This document shows positions 28,734 through 38,436 of a stretch of DNA of 64,000 nucleotides, in pieces. This DNA is from Leuconostocaceae bacterium ESL0723 (lineage in GTDB: Bacteria; Bacillota; Bacilli; Lactobacillales; Lactobacillaceae), in assembly GCA_029392055.1 (NCBI GenBank), contig CP113928.1, forward strand, positions 1,362,501 to 1,426,500, written 5' to 3'. Numbering within the stretch: position 1 is the first letter of the stretch; the number at the start of each line of letters is the position of its first letter. The notes below the pieces were generated by a model. It saw nothing but the letters and a program-made list of their open reading frames with translations, had not been told where the DNA came from and did no database searches. Made by a program: the position numbers and the translations under genes.

Positions 28734-30006
28734 ATCGTTCGCTGGCCGCTTTTTGTGGTAGGACCAGGTTTAAAATAATGCCCAGAACGGTGGCTAGGGC
28801 GACACCAGAGAAATCCACCTGGCTGGACAGCTGCCAGTGGAAGTTCCCAATGCCGACCACCAGGATGGGGGCGGCAATCATCAGGTTACGCTTTTTACTA
28901 TAGTCAACGTGGTGATCAACAATCACCTGAAGACCAGCGGCGGCGATTACCCCGTAGAGCATGAAGCCAACGCCGCCAATCACCGCCCCCGGCACAGTGG
29001 CAATCAAAGCCGATAACTTGCCGACAAAGCTAAAGAGCACGGCAAAGAGGGCGGCACCGCCAATTACCCAGACCGAATAAACCCGGCTGAGCTGCATAAC
29101 ACCGATGTTTTCACCATAGGAAGTTACCGCTGGACCGCCAACCAGGCCGGCCGCAATCGAGGCAGCCCCGTCGCCAGTCAAAGTCCGCTTCAAGCCCGGA
29201 TTTTTAAAGAAGTCATGGCCGGTAATCTTAGATAGGACCATCAAATGACCCAAGTGTTCAGACATGGTTACCAGGGCAATCGGTGCCATACTCAAGATGG
29301 CCACTGGGTACCAGTGGAAACCATGGGGCCCGATAAAAGTTTCAAAGCTGGGCAACTGCCACCAGTGGGCGGCGGCCACCGGTGCCAAATCGACCAAACC
29401 AACTACCAAGGCCAATAGATATCCAAAAATAATCCCTAGCAGGACTGGGAGCAAGCCCCAAAAGCCCTTCAAAAACATGTTAAAGAAAATCGTGGCTAAT
29501 AAGGTTAGCAAGGCCACAATGAAGACCCGAATATCATAGTGACCATTTAGCATGGTTGCTGAGTTAGCTGCTGAACCAGCTAGGCTCAGACCAATCACCA
29601 TAATAATTGGACCAACCACGGCTGGTGGGAAAATCTTATCGAGCCAGCCGGTTCCGGTAAAGGTGATAATCAGAGCAACTACCAAATAAACCAGTCCGAC
29701 GGAAATCACGCCCTGGGCCACGGCCGGGTAACCGACCGTTTTCATCAGAGAGGTCATCGGTACGATAAAGGCAAAGCTCGACCCCATGTAGGCCGGCACC
29801 TTGCCGCGGGTAATTAGCAGATGCAGCAGGGTTCCGATTCCAGATGAAAACAGGGCAACGCCCGGATTCAAGCCAACTAAAAGGGGCACTAAAATCGTGG
29901 CCCCAAACATCGAAAAAAGGTGCTGGAAGGAGAGGCCTAACCAGGTCCAAAAGGGTGGCCGCTGGTAGAGATCATAAACAGGTTTAACGCGTTGGTTATC
30001 AGACAT
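28732..30006 (-). CDS. Uracil-xanthine permease (NCS2 family)
   Basis: This 424-residue transporter has about 14 hydrophobic segments. NCS2 landmarks are FGATILVPLLVGLNPG near residue 35, MSEHLGHLMVLSKITGHDFF near 248 with the substrate-binding Glu, and GGPAVTSYGENIGVMQLSRVYS near 290 carrying the QH/GENxG motif. It most resembles UraA/PyrP uracil-proton symporters. The leader lacks a recognisable PyrR site. It follows gpmA on the same strand, separated by a terminator. Confidence 0.9.
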   Translation of the reverse strand: MSDNQRVKPVYDLYQRPPFWTWLGLSFQHLFSMFGATILVPLLVGLNPGVALFSSGIGTLLHLLITRGKVPAYMGSSFAFIVPMTSLMKTVGYPAVAQGVISVGLVYLVVALIITFTGTGWLDKIFPPAVVGPIIMVIGLSLAGSAANSATMLNGHYDIRVFIVALLTLLATIFFNMFLKGFWGLLPVLLGIIFGYLLALVVGLVDLAPVAAAHWWQLPSFETFIGPHGFHWYPVAILSMAPIALVTMSEHLGHLMVLSKITGHDFFKNPGLKRTLTGDGAASIAAGLVGGPAVTSYGENIGVMQLSRVYSVWVIGGAALFAVLFSFVGKLSALIATVPGAVIGGVGFMLYGVIAAAGLQVIVDHHVDYSKKRNLMIAAPILVVGIGNFHWQLSSQVDFSGVALATVLGIILNLVLPQKAASER

Positions 30007-30030
30007 GGTTACCTCAAATTAAGATGGCAG

Positions 30031-30066
30031 CAAAAAACCCGCCGAACAGCCGAGTGTGGCAGGTTT
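30031..30066 (-). terminator. Terminator of gpmA
   Basis: AACCTGCC and GGCGGGTT arms (one G-U pair) are followed by TTTTTTGC on the minus strand. It sits in the 66-bp gap before the uracil permease gene, so that gene would depend on readthrough or on a promoter I could not locate. Confidence 0.75.
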
Positions 30067-30073
30067 AGTGAAT

Positions 30074-30787
30074 TTACTTACTCAAAGTCTTCTTGCTAGC
30101 GATTGACAGGTCAGGGTTAAGATCGTAAACGATTGGCTGACCGTTAGCGATTTCAACGTTTAAGATGTCATCGTCAGAGATGTTTTCCAGGTGCTTAACC
30201 AGGGCACGCAAAGAGTTACCGTGAGCACCGATAACCACGTTCTTACCAGCACGCAGGTCTTTTGAAATGTGCTCTTCCCAGAAAGGCAAAACGCGTTCCA
30301 GGGTAATCTTCAGGTTTTCACCCAAAGGCAGGTTGCCGTAGTCAACATCAGCGTAACGACGGTCAAAGGCAGGGTAGTTCTTGTCTTGAACCGTAACTTC
30401 AGGCTGGTAGCTGTCTAGCAATGGAGGCAAAACGTCGTAAGAACGGCGCCAGATGTGAACCTGCTCGTCGCCCCACTTTTCCGCTGCAGCGGCCTTGTTT
30501 TGTCCCTGCAAAGCACCGTAGTGACGCTCGTTTAGGCGCCATGACTTGGCTTCAGGTACGTACAGCTGACCAGCTTCTTCCAAGGCCAGGTGCAAGGTGG
30601 TGATGGCCCGGGTCAAAACAGAAGTATAGGCCTGGTCGAATTCCAAACCTTCTTCAGCGATTAATTGACCGGCTTCCTTGGCCTGTTGAATCCCCTTATC
30701 TGACAACTTGGTGTCAATCCAACCATTGAAAAGGTTGAGGGCATTCCATTCACTCTGTCCGTGGCGAATCAATACTAACTTTGCCAT
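30074..30787 (-). CDS. gpmA: 2,3-bisphosphoglycerate-dependent phosphoglycerate mutase
   Basis: This 237-residue glycolytic enzyme interconverts 3- and 2-phosphoglycerate. The phospho-His motif is [10 protein letters not shown] at residues 6-15, and the second active-site His is in [13 protein letters not shown] near 183. [11 protein letters not shown] near 87 is also conserved. ATG 30787 gives the normal N terminus [15 protein letters not shown] lies ten bases upstream. Confidence 0.97.
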   Translation of the reverse strand: MAKLVLIRHGQSEWNALNLFNGWIDTKLSDKGIQQAKEAGQLIAEEGLEFDQAYTSVLTRAITTLHLALEEAGQLYVPEAKSWRLNERHYGALQGQNKAAAAEKWGDEQVHIWRRSYDVLPPLLDSYQPEVTVQDKNYPAFDRRYADVDYGNLPLGENLKITLERVLPFWEEHISKDLRAGKNVVIGAHGNSLRALVKHLENISDDDILNVEIANGQPIVYDLNPDLSIASKKTLSK

Positions 30788-30873
30788 GTATGGTAGCACT
30801 CCTTAGTTCATTTCTTTACTTAGTTTACACAGGTATTATACCGCAACGGCGGTTGATATTGAAATTTAAGGCA

Positions 30874-30898
30874 CAAAAAAAGGACCGTCGGTCCTCTC
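30874..30898 (-). terminator. Terminator of the cold-shock gene
   Basis: GAGGACC and GGTCCTT arms around a three-base loop are followed by TTTTTTTG on the minus strand. Confidence 0.9.
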
Positions 30899-30906
30899 TT
30901 TGCGTC

Positions 30907-31107
30907 TTAGTTCTTAACGATGTTTGCAGCTTGCAAACCACGGTCAGAGTTTTCAACGTCAAACGTAACTTCCTGGCCATCTTCCAAGGTCTTGAAACCG
31001 TCACCCTGGATAGCTGAGAAGTGAGCGAAGACATCTTCACCGTTTTCACGAGTGATGAAGCCGTAGCCCTTTTCGCCGTTGAACCACTTTACTGTACCTT
31101 TTTCCAT
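30907..31107 (-). CDS. Cold-shock protein (CspA family)
   Basis: This 66-residue single-stranded nucleic-acid-binding protein is one OB fold. RNP1 is KGYGFITRE (residues 13-21) and RNP2 is DVFAHFSAI (25-33). The N terminus [10 protein letters not shown] is canonical. It acts as an RNA chaperone. A leader of more than 100 nt with several A/T-rich stretches lies upstream, as is usual for csp genes, with AAGGAGAG before the ATG. Confidence 0.97.
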   Translation of the reverse strand: MEKGTVKWFNGEKGYGFITRENGEDVFAHFSAIQGDGFKTLEDGQEVTFDVENSDRGLQAANIVKN

Positions 31108-31271
31108 GAAATGTCTCTCCTTCGGTGTATCATATCACCAGTATAAATGCTGTAATTAAAAATATTTGGTATGACGCCTTCCGAAAAAAACAAATCAAAA
31201 TCAAAAACTTAAATTACTTACTAAAGTCTAACACAAATTTCACAAAGTCACAATGAAGTTGAAAAATTCGG

Positions 31272-31943
31272 TTAAATCCCTAAGATGCTTTTAATATTAT
31301 CGACCTGGTCGCGGGCCGCTTCATCAGGATCACTCTGCGCAGTGGCTTGGAATTCCTGCTGTTGCTCAGCAAAGGCCTGCTTTTCCTCGTCGGTCTTAGG
31401 GGTCAACTTCGCCTGCAAGGTCTTAGCTTGCTGCGTACTCAAGACAATCCAAGTATCTGGAATCTCATAAACGACCCGTTGCGACTTGGTTTCATAGTTG
31501 TTGTCAGCGATGCCAAACAAGAACTTGTAGAAACTGTTCTTATAAACATAGCTGGTCTTGGTGTCCTTGCGGTAGGCCTTGTCACCGTCGATCGTCTTCT
31601 GACTGGAAGTCATGTTCAAGTCAGGCGTAACCGCCTTAGGCTTGTTACTGGTGGTTTGGTCCCGGTAGATATAAATCTTTTCCTGACCATCAGTCCCTAG
31701 GTTTTGGTAAAGCAAAACCCCGTAACCCTGGCTGTTGGTAGCCGAATAAATCTGACGGGTCGTCGTGGTTGTGACGGTCTTCATGCCGAAGTGATCATGC
31801 ATGTTAGCGGTAATCAGGGCGACCGAAGCCACCATGCCGAGCAGACCAATTAGGGTCCCCAGCACCCGCCAAACCATGGGCTTGATCATCATCAGGGCGA
31901 GAAAGGCAAGAATGGTAAAGATTACTAAAATTACGATAATCAT
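31272..31943 (-). CDS. DUF4811 membrane protein paired with a DHA2 efflux pump
   Basis: This 223-residue protein has two N-terminal hydrophobic segments (about 1-18 and 24-46) and a soluble C-terminal domain with many charged residues, ending DQVDNIKSILGI. It matches what I know of DUF4811, a family found beside DHA2 transporters in lactobacilli. Its ATG overlaps the transporter stop by 4 bp, so the two are translated together. The function is unknown; a role as an accessory subunit or stabiliser of the pump is inference. Confidence 0.8.
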   Translation of the reverse strand: MIIVILVIFTILAFLALMMIKPMVWRVLGTLIGLLGMVASVALITANMHDHFGMKTVTTTTTRQIYSATNSQGYGVLLYQNLGTDGQEKIYIYRDQTTSNKPKAVTPDLNMTSSQKTIDGDKAYRKDTKTSYVYKNSFYKFLFGIADNNYETKSQRVVYEIPDTWIVLSTQQAKTLQAKLTPKTDEEKQAFAEQQQEFQATAQSDPDEAARDQVDNIKSILGI

Positions 31944-33451
31944 GCGGCATCCTCCCTTACATCACCACCCTCAGTCTTACCCTTGTGAAGCAAGAAACTC
32001 AGCAGGAAGGCTAAGAGTGCAAAACCAGCGGCCAGCAAGAAGGAGGCGTGGAAGCCATCCAAGCTGGCGTTCAAATACTTGTTGGCATAAAGCAGTGGGT
32101 CCTGCGTCTTTAAGGCCGCACCTGGCGTGTTGTCATTAATAACCGACTGCATGACGGAAGACAAGACCGCCGTACCAATTGCAGCTGCAACCTGACGGAT
32201 AGTGTTGTTGACCGCCGTACCTTGGGCAACCCGAGGCTTTGGCAGGACACCCATGGCTGCAGAAGTCAAAGGCATCATGGTCAAAGCAACTCCGGCCATC
32301 CGCAGGGCGTACAGGGTAGTGATAAAGATACTTGGGGCATTCTCCGTTAGGAAGAAGAATGGTAGCGTACCAACAAAGACTAAGGCAAAGCCAAAGATTG
32401 ACAGACGCCGGGCCCCGTACTTGTCGTAGAAACTACCAGCGATTGGTGATAGCAATCCCATCATCAAAGCACCAGGCAGTAGGACAATTCCGGAATCAAA
32501 GGCTGACAAGTGACGAACGGACTGCAGGTAAATTGGCAGCACCAGCTCGACGCCAATCATGGCAATGAAAGTCAGTGAGACCAGGATACTGCTGACGGCG
32601 AACTGCCAGTTCATGAAGACCGTTACGTCCAAGAAGGGGTTCTTCATCTGCAGTTGGTGCCAAACGAATTCGACAACGACCAGCAAACCAATCAACATTG
32701 GGGCGATAACCCAGCTAAAGCTACCCCAACCGTGGTCAGAAACCATGGCTGATCCAAAGAGGATCAAACCGAAACCAACCGTCGATTCGATCAGGGAACG
32801 CACGTCTAGGCGGTCAGGCCGGGTAGGCAGCACGTTTTTGAAGTAGAAGAGGGACAAAATCCAAACGATGATGGTCGTAGGCAGGACCAGCAAAAAGATT
32901 GAACGCCAGTCTCCACTAATCGTAAAGCCAAGGAACTTAACGTGGTTGTCTAAGACCCAGCCCGAAAGGGTTGGACCAATGGCAGGGGCCAGACCAATTA
33001 CCAGGCCGACCATCCCCAGAGCCTTACCACGCGAACGCTCATCAAAGAGGGCTAGGGCAGTAACCTGCATCAGGGGCATAACAATTCCAGCGGCCATGGC
33101 CTGTAGGGCTCGGGCCACCATCAAAAGCCAGAAGGCCCCGGTTGGGGTCGCTAGGGCTAGGATTGTACCGACCAGATAAATGGTCAGGGCAGTCATGTAT
33201 AAAATTTTCGTGGGGATACGGGTAATCAGGAAGGCTGAAACTGGCACCATGATACCGTTAACCATCAAGAAGATGGTTGACAGCCATTGCACACCAGCCG
33301 CATCCACGTTAAAGGCGGTCATCAGGGTAGGCAGGGCAGTCCCCAAAGAGGTCTGCATCAAAATCACCCCGAAGGAACCGACAATTAAGAGGGCCATCAT
33401 CACCAGTCGATTGACTGGCTGGCCATTCAAGTCACGTGGTTCATCAGACAT
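31940..33451 (-). CDS. DHA2-family multidrug efflux MFS transporter
   Basis: This 503-residue, 14-helix proton antiporter belongs to the EmrB/LmrB group. Motif A-like DERSRGKALGMVGLVIGLAPAIGPTLSGW near residues 137-165 includes antiporter motif C (GxxxGPxxGG-like). It likely exports toxic organic compounds. The upstream gap (33452-33531) is A/T-rich and probably holds the promoter. No dedicated regulator gene is adjacent. Confidence 0.9.
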   Translation of the reverse strand: MSDEPRDLNGQPVNRLVMMALLIVGSFGVILMQTSLGTALPTLMTAFNVDAAGVQWLSTIFLMVNGIMVPVSAFLITRIPTKILYMTALTIYLVGTILALATPTGAFWLLMVARALQAMAAGIVMPLMQVTALALFDERSRGKALGMVGLVIGLAPAIGPTLSGWVLDNHVKFLGFTISGDWRSIFLLVLPTTIIVWILSLFYFKNVLPTRPDRLDVRSLIESTVGFGLILFGSAMVSDHGWGSFSWVIAPMLIGLLVVVEFVWHQLQMKNPFLDVTVFMNWQFAVSSILVSLTFIAMIGVELVLPIYLQSVRHLSAFDSGIVLLPGALMMGLLSPIAGSFYDKYGARRLSIFGFALVFVGTLPFFFLTENAPSIFITTLYALRMAGVALTMMPLTSAAMGVLPKPRVAQGTAVNNTIRQVAAAIGTAVLSSVMQSVINDNTPGAALKTQDPLLYANKYLNASLDGFHASFLLAAGFALLAFLLSFLLHKGKTEGGDVREDAA

Positions 33452-33531
33452 GAACAGGGTTCTCCGTTTCTAATTTTTTGATTATTGCAATAAAACTTTA
33501 AAAGTTACAACGAGACATTCTCACACTAATC

Positions 33532-34233
33532 CTAGGCTTTGTCAACTTGGGGCGCGACCGCGGTAATCTGGTGCCAGTGGTCCAAGTGGACCACCAAATC
33601 AGCTCGAACTGCCGATGGATGAATGTAGCGGTCCAGGTTAACCTGGTTAGTCCGGTCCCAAACCGCCAGGGCCTGGTTGGCAAAGTCGTCAATCGGCCAG
33701 TGGTGGTACTGGTAGCGCCAGCTATCCGGGTGGTTACGGGCCGCAAAGGTTGCCATCAAGTTGCGGGCCAGGTACCAATCCTTAATATCGGCTAAGTCCG
33801 CATCAATATAGATGGCCAAATCCAGGGCCGCCTTGGGTAGCTGTAGGGCCACCACCCCTTCGATAATTAAAATCTGGGGCCGGTCAATTACCTGGTCTTG
33901 GTCGGGCACAATGTCGGCTAGGACCTGTTGATAAATTGGCAAAGTGGCCCGCTTTTTCCCAGCACGAAAGGCTTGAACCAGGTCGGCTAACTGGTCGAGG
34001 TGGTAGGTCTGGGGAAAACCCTTTTGGTCAAAAAGACCTGCACTTTGCAGGTCAGCATTTGACATTAAAAAATGATCGGTTGAAATCACCTGGCTGTTCA
34101 CGCCGGCGGTTGTTAGCCGACTAGCCAGGGTTTCAGCCAAGGTGCTTTTCCCGACTGAAACCGAACCAGCCAGACCAACCGTCATGAACTCACCCTGGTA
34201 CTGCTTTAAAATTGTCGCAATTAATTCATCCAT
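33532..34233 (-). CDS. Short CoaA-like P-loop kinase (pantothenate kinase family)
   Basis: This 233-residue kinase has Walker A GLAGSVSVGKSTLAET near residues 20-35. Later blocks are LPIYQQVLADIVPDQDQ near 98 and PQILIIEGVVALQ near 120, which correspond to those of type I pantothenate kinase, as does YIDADLADIKDWYLARNLM near 140. Typical CoaA is about 305 residues, and the usual N-terminal ~75 residues are missing. It may be a shortened pantothenate kinase or a related nucleoside kinase. ATG 34233 lies only 3 bp after the helD stop, so translation is probably coupled. Confidence 0.7.
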   Translation of the reverse strand: MDELIATILKQYQGEFMTVGLAGSVSVGKSTLAETLASRLTTAGVNSQVISTDHFLMSNADLQSAGLFDQKGFPQTYHLDQLADLVQAFRAGKKRATLPIYQQVLADIVPDQDQVIDRPQILIIEGVVALQLPKAALDLAIYIDADLADIKDWYLARNLMATFAARNHPDSWRYQYHHWPIDDFANQALAVWDRTNQVNLDRYIHPSAVRADLVVHLDHWHQITAVAPQVDKA

Positions 34234-34236
34234 CAA

Positions 34237-36606
34237 CTATACTCGCCGACTTTCATAAAGGTCACTGGGTACCCCTTCGACCAGGGCCGAAGGCTGGCCG
34301 GACCCAATCAGGGTCAGGCGGTGCATGGCCCGGGAAGCCACGGTGTAAAGCAGGCGCCGTTGGTTATCGTCCTGGTAGCGACTCGCATCCGCCTGCCAGA
34401 TAATAACCGCGTCAAATTCCAGTCCCTTAGCTAGGTAAGACGGGATAATCATGACACCCGGTGCCAGGCGCTGGTTTTCCGACTGAATCAGGGTAATCTT
34501 GTCATCACCCAACTGCTTGGCCAGTTCCTTGGCATCCGCCAGGGACTTGGTGATAATAGCCGTTGATTCGTGATCAGCCCGGTTTTGCTGCAGTTGGTCC
34601 CTGACCGCTTGCAAGGCACCCACTTCATCGGATGCCAATTTCACAACCGGCTTTTCACCGGCCCGGTCAAAGGCGGTGATATCACGACCGTTTTGCAGCA
34701 GTTCCTTGGTAAAGTCGGTAATCTGCTGGGTCGAACGATAGGTTTGATTGAGCTCGACCAAGTCAACCTTATCCGGGTCGAAGAGGCTGGCCAAATCACC
34801 GGCCAGGTCGTTGGCGTGTTCCTGGGTAAAGATGGCCTGGTTTAGGTCCCCCAAGACAGTGAACTTGGCCAAGGGGAAGCTAAACTTCAAGAAGGCCAAC
34901 TGGAAAGGCGTGTAGTCCTGGACTTCATCAATAAAGAGAAAGCGGATATCGCGTTGACCGTGCTTACCGGTAATCAGGTCGTATAAATATAGGTAGATAC
35001 TGGTAGCAGCCAGCGACATCCGGTGATGCTTTAAGTCGTCCACCACACTATCGACGTAGTCAGTCCACTGTTGTTCGCTAATGCCCGCTTTTTGCAGATC
35101 CAAAAACCTAGGCAGGTGACGGAGAAAGTCAACGAACTGAGCGTTAATGTTTAAGAAACTAGCCCGGTGAATTTTACGGGCAATCGGCTTTAAGGCCTTA
35201 ATCACAATCTGCTTGGCTAAGAACTGGCGCTCGGCCTTTTCACTACTGAACTCCCGTTCCTGACTAGGGGCACCCAGCTGGGCAGCCCGGGTCATGGCGG
35301 CGGCATCACCCTCCTGGTCATCACCGAGGCGGTTCTTACCAGCACCAACTAAATCGTCGTACTCCTGCTTGGACAGGTTTTCGATGGCCAGTTCGACCCA
35401 ATCCTGCCGGGTCTGGGCCCCGAGTTGTCCTCGGAGTGAACGCATCAGGGCTTCCTGGGTCGCTTCCAGGCGCTGGGAAAGGCGGTAGTTTTCATTATAT
35501 TGGTAGTAAATTTCCTTAATCTTGTCCTTACTGATTAAGGGCTCATCGTGGAACATCAGGTTCCGGACCTTGAGACCGCGTTTGTTCAGACCGTTGGCAT
35601 AGCGACCAACTGCATTAAACATGTCCAGGCTGCCGAGGAGCTGATTAAGGGGACCGTTCTGGTTTTCGTGTTCAAATCGTTCGGACAGGTTTTCAACGGC
35701 AATCTTGGGCAGACGCCGGGAAGCGTACTGGAAAAAGGTCATTTGGACCATGTTTTGCTCACCGAGCTCAGGTAGGACCTGATCGACATAGTCGTTGAAG
35801 AGCTGGTTGGGACTAAACATGACCACTTGGCCGCTACTGAGCTTACCGCGGTAGCGGTAGAGCAGGTAGGCCACCCGTTGCAAAATGGCCGCCGTCTTCC
35901 CGGATCCGGCCGCTCCTTGAACAAAGAGCAGGTCGGCGTCGGTATTACGGATAATCTTATTTTGTTCGCGCTGGATGGTCGTTACAATCGACTTCATCTT
36001 AGTCGAAGACTCACCGGACAAGGCGTTTAAGAGCATAGCATCGCCAATGGCTTCTTCAGTATCAAAGATAGTCACCACGACCCCGTCTTCGATTTCAAAC
36101 TGACGCTTCAAACTCACGTCGGCCTTCTGCGGCCCGTCGGGGGTTTGGTATTCGACCGTGCCAATACCGCCATCGTAATAGATAGAAGCAACCGGCGTCC
36201 GCCAGTCGTAGACCAGGAAATTATTTTTGGTATCACTAAAGGAGGCCAGCCCGATATAAATCGTCTCGGCTTCCTTACCCTCACCGTTGTTTTCGGCAAA
36301 ATCAATCCGGGCAAAGTAGGGCTTATCAACCTGCTTTAACAGGGTTTGATAACGCTCCTCAGCCCGGGTCTTGGAATTCTCACGCTCAGCTAAAAGTTGC
36401 TGTTGTTGGCGGACCGACATGGCCGTTTCCACAATCCCTGAAAAGGTACTGGTGTTTAGCCGGACATCGTCCCAACCCTGGGCGGCATCATCCAAGTTCT
36501 GGTTGGAAGCCGCCACCTCCGCCTTGGTCTCGTCCAAGGCGGACTTAATCTTACCAAGGGTATGATCTAAATAGTGTTGTTCTTGGTTTTGAATCGAATG
36601 GTCCAA
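34237..36606 (-). CDS. helD: HelD, RNA polymerase recycling ATPase
   Basis: This 789-residue superfamily 1 helicase-like protein removes stalled RNA polymerase from DNA. A long coiled-coil N terminus (about 1-95) enters the polymerase secondary channel in relatives. Walker A QGAAGSGKTAAILQRVA is near residue 223, Walker B FLFIDEVQDYTPFQL near 555, and a LNQTYRSTQQI motif near 620. The C-terminal AKGLEFDAVII and YTVASRAMHRLTLIG motifs are intact. It is the first gene of a two-gene unit with the CoaA-like kinase. Confidence 0.93.
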   Translation of the reverse strand: MDHSIQNQEQHYLDHTLGKIKSALDETKAEVAASNQNLDDAAQGWDDVRLNTSTFSGIVETAMSVRQQQQLLAERENSKTRAEERYQTLLKQVDKPYFARIDFAENNGEGKEAETIYIGLASFSDTKNNFLVYDWRTPVASIYYDGGIGTVEYQTPDGPQKADVSLKRQFEIEDGVVVTIFDTEEAIGDAMLLNALSGESSTKMKSIVTTIQREQNKIIRNTDADLLFVQGAAGSGKTAAILQRVAYLLYRYRGKLSSGQVVMFSPNQLFNDYVDQVLPELGEQNMVQMTFFQYASRRLPKIAVENLSERFEHENQNGPLNQLLGSLDMFNAVGRYANGLNKRGLKVRNLMFHDEPLISKDKIKEIYYQYNENYRLSQRLEATQEALMRSLRGQLGAQTRQDWVELAIENLSKQEYDDLVGAGKNRLGDDQEGDAAAMTRAAQLGAPSQEREFSSEKAERQFLAKQIVIKALKPIARKIHRASFLNINAQFVDFLRHLPRFLDLQKAGISEQQWTDYVDSVVDDLKHHRMSLAATSIYLYLYDLITGKHGQRDIRFLFIDEVQDYTPFQLAFLKFSFPLAKFTVLGDLNQAIFTQEHANDLAGDLASLFDPDKVDLVELNQTYRSTQQITDFTKELLQNGRDITAFDRAGEKPVVKLASDEVGALQAVRDQLQQNRADHESTAIITKSLADAKELAKQLGDDKITLIQSENQRLAPGVMIIPSYLAKGLEFDAVIIWQADASRYQDDNQRRLLYTVASRAMHRLTLIGSGQPSALVEGVPSDLYESRRV

Positions 36607-36714
36607 AATAAAATTCCCCTATTTTGCAAAAAATACATTGCCGCCATTATACGCTTACCATCTCAAAAGATAAAGCATCCGGCATAGTCAGTTGTTGCAG
36701 CCGGTTTAAGGCAA

Positions 36715-36740
36715 CAAAAAAAGCACCTTACGGTGCTTTT
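36715..36740 (-). terminator. Terminator of pgk
   Basis: AAAGCACC and GGTGCTTT arms around a four-base loop are followed by a T run on the minus strand. Confidence 0.9.
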
Positions 36741-36746
36741 AATTGT

Positions 36747-37964
36747 TTACTTGTTAGTTAGTGACTCGATACCAGGGAGGGGCTTACCTTCCAAGTATTC
36801 AAGAGAAGCGCCACCACCAGTTGAAATGTGGGACAACTTGTCAGCCACGCCCAACTTCTGGACAGCAGCAGTAGAATCACCACCACCAACGATGGTTGTA
36901 CCACCGTTCTCGGTTACCTTAACCAGGTCTTCACCAATGGCCAGGGTTCCCTTAGAAAACTTAGGTAATTCGAAGACGCCCATTGGGCCGTTCCATACCA
37001 CCGTCTTGGCCGTGGCCAAAACGTCCTGGAACAACTTGATACTCTTAGGTCCGATATCCAGACCCATGTAGCCGTCGGGGATACCAGCGGCAGCGTCAAC
37101 CACTTCCGTCTTGGCATCGTTAGAGAAGGCGTCGGCCGCCACTGAATCGATTGGCAAAACCAGCTTGTCGCCAGCTTCATCCATCAATTCCTTGGCCAGG
37201 TCAACCTTGTCGGCTTCAAAGAGTGACTTTCCAATCTTGTTACCCTTGGCAGCATCGAAGGTGTAAGCCATTCCACCACCGATGATGACCTTGTCGGCCT
37301 TGTTCAGCAGGGACTTAACCACATCAATCTTGTCAGAAACCTTGGCACCACCAATGATGGCGACGAAAGGACGAACTGGATTATCAACGGCATCACCCAG
37401 GAACTTGATTTCCTTTTCCATCAAGAAGCCAGCTGCGGCCTGATCAACGTTAGAAGCAATCCCAACGTTAGAGGCGTGGGCCCGGTGGGCCGTTCCAAAG
37501 GCATCGTTGATGAAGAGGTCATCACCCAGTGAAGCCCAGTACTTACCCAATTCTGGGTCGTTACCAGATTCCAACTTCACGTACTCGCCGTTAATCACAT
37601 CTTCAAAACGAGTGTTCTCAACCATCAAAACTTGACCGTCTTTGAGGCCGTTAACCGCTGCTTCAAGTTCAGCACCACGGGTGTGGGGCACAAAGAGGAC
37701 GTCTTGACCAAGCAGTTCTGACAGGCGCTTAGCAACTGGTGCCAGTGACAGACCCTTCTTATCTTCTTCGGTCTTAATCCGACCCAAGTGAGAGAACAGG
37801 ATTGCCCGACCGTTGTGCTCCAAAACGTACTTAATCGTTGGCAGGGCAGCCACGATTCGGTTGTCGTTACCGATTACGCCATCCTGGATAGGGACGTTGA
37901 AGTCAACCCGCATTGGGACTTTCTTACCGGCAAGCTCCAAGTCAGTGACAGTTAATTTAGCCAT
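36747..37964 (-). CDS. pgk: Phosphoglycerate kinase
   Basis: This 405-residue glycolytic enzyme makes ATP from 1,3-bisphosphoglycerate. Landmarks are [15 protein letters not shown] near residues 14-28, the substrate-binding [10 protein letters not shown] near 55, and the C-terminal [13 protein letters not shown] near 373 that binds nucleotide. Codon choice is that of a highly expressed gene. A TATAAT -10 lies upstream in the 37965-38040 gap, with a weak -35. Confidence 0.98.
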   Translation of the reverse strand: MAKLTVTDLELAGKKVPMRVDFNVPIQDGVIGNDNRIVAALPTIKYVLEHNGRAILFSHLGRIKTEEDKKGLSLAPVAKRLSELLGQDVLFVPHTRGAELEAAVNGLKDGQVLMVENTRFEDVINGEYVKLESGNDPELGKYWASLGDDLFINDAFGTAHRAHASNVGIASNVDQAAAGFLMEKEIKFLGDAVDNPVRPFVAIIGGAKVSDKIDVVKSLLNKADKVIIGGGMAYTFDAAKGNKIGKSLFEADKVDLAKELMDEAGDKLVLPIDSVAADAFSNDAKTEVVDAAAGIPDGYMGLDIGPKSIKLFQDVLATAKTVVWNGPMGVFELPKFSKGTLAIGEDLVKVTENGGTTIVGGGDSTAAVQKLGVADKLSHISTGGGASLEYLEGKPLPGIESLTNK

Positions 37965-38079
37965 GAATAGCCTCCATTACTTTATTCTTTACAGTGCCAA
38001 TTATAAAGCAAAATCAGGGCTTTGTCTGCCCTTTGAGAAAATTCGAACAAAAAGCTGGCACGAATAAACATAGTGTCGT

Positions 38080-38310
38080 TTATTCCTTAAAAGGAACTTG
38101 AATTGTAAAAAAAAGATCGACCGGAATCCCGTATTCTGCTACGAGGAGGCGGACTTCGGACAGTCGAAAATCAGCTCCGGTACCATTTATCTTCTTATTA
38201 ATATAGTTACTAGTAGTGCCCAAGGTCTTGGCCAAATCGATTTGTGAAATCTGGCGGTCGCTGAGCCACTGTTTCAGTTCGTAATATGGTGGTCTTACCC
38301 GTTTTGACAT
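38080..38310 (-). CDS. Small Cro-like XRE-family DNA-binding protein
   Basis: This 76-residue protein has a helix-turn-helix at residues about 10-55 (LKQWLSDRQISQIDLAKTLGTTSNYINKKINGTG in outline) and little else. It is transcribed divergently from the CI-like repressor gene at 38437. Its minus-strand promoter is very strong: TTGACA 38372-38377, 17 bp, TAAAAT 38349-38354. A perfect operator covers its start of transcription. The arrangement mirrors phage cI/cro pairs, so it could be the opposing repressor of a bistable switch. The last codons encode another copy of the operator pattern. Confidence 0.8.
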   Translation of the reverse strand: MSKRVRPPYYELKQWLSDRQISQIDLAKTLGTTSNYINKKINGTGADFRLSEVRLLVAEYGIPVDLFFTIQVPFKE

Positions 38311-38322
38311 GGTCGGTCTCTC

Positions 38323-38346
38323 CCTTGTTCCGATTAAGGAACAAGG
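38323..38346. promoter_or_regulatory. Operator O1: perfect 9-bp inverted repeat
   Basis: Arms CCTTGTTCC (38323-38331) and GGAACAAGG (38338-38346) flank six bases. It lies immediately downstream of the -10 of the Cro-like gene, over its transcription start, so binding would block that promoter. Confidence 0.85.
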
Positions 38347-38348
38347 TT

Positions 38349-38413
38349 ATTTTACAAGGGGGCCTAGCCTATGTCAACTATTCGTTCCTAATAAGGAATG
38401 ATTATGCTATAAT
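38349..38413. promoter_or_regulatory. Divergent promoters with operator O2
   Basis: Leftward: TTGACA (38372-38377), 17 bp, TAAAAT (38349-38354). Rightward: extended -10 TGC-TATAAT (38405-38413) with its -35 position at 38385-38390. O2, TTCC-N6-GGAA at 38385-38398, covers that -35. O1 and O2 share the TTCC-N6-GGAA core and are 57 bp apart centre to centre. Confidence 0.8.
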
Positions 38414-38436
38414 CATCTTCGTTGGAGGCATCCCAG

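Noticed and set aside
30007-30073. PyrR attenuator ahead of the uracil permease
   Set aside because: The hairpin there lacks the PyrR-binding loop and is better explained as the gpmA terminator.
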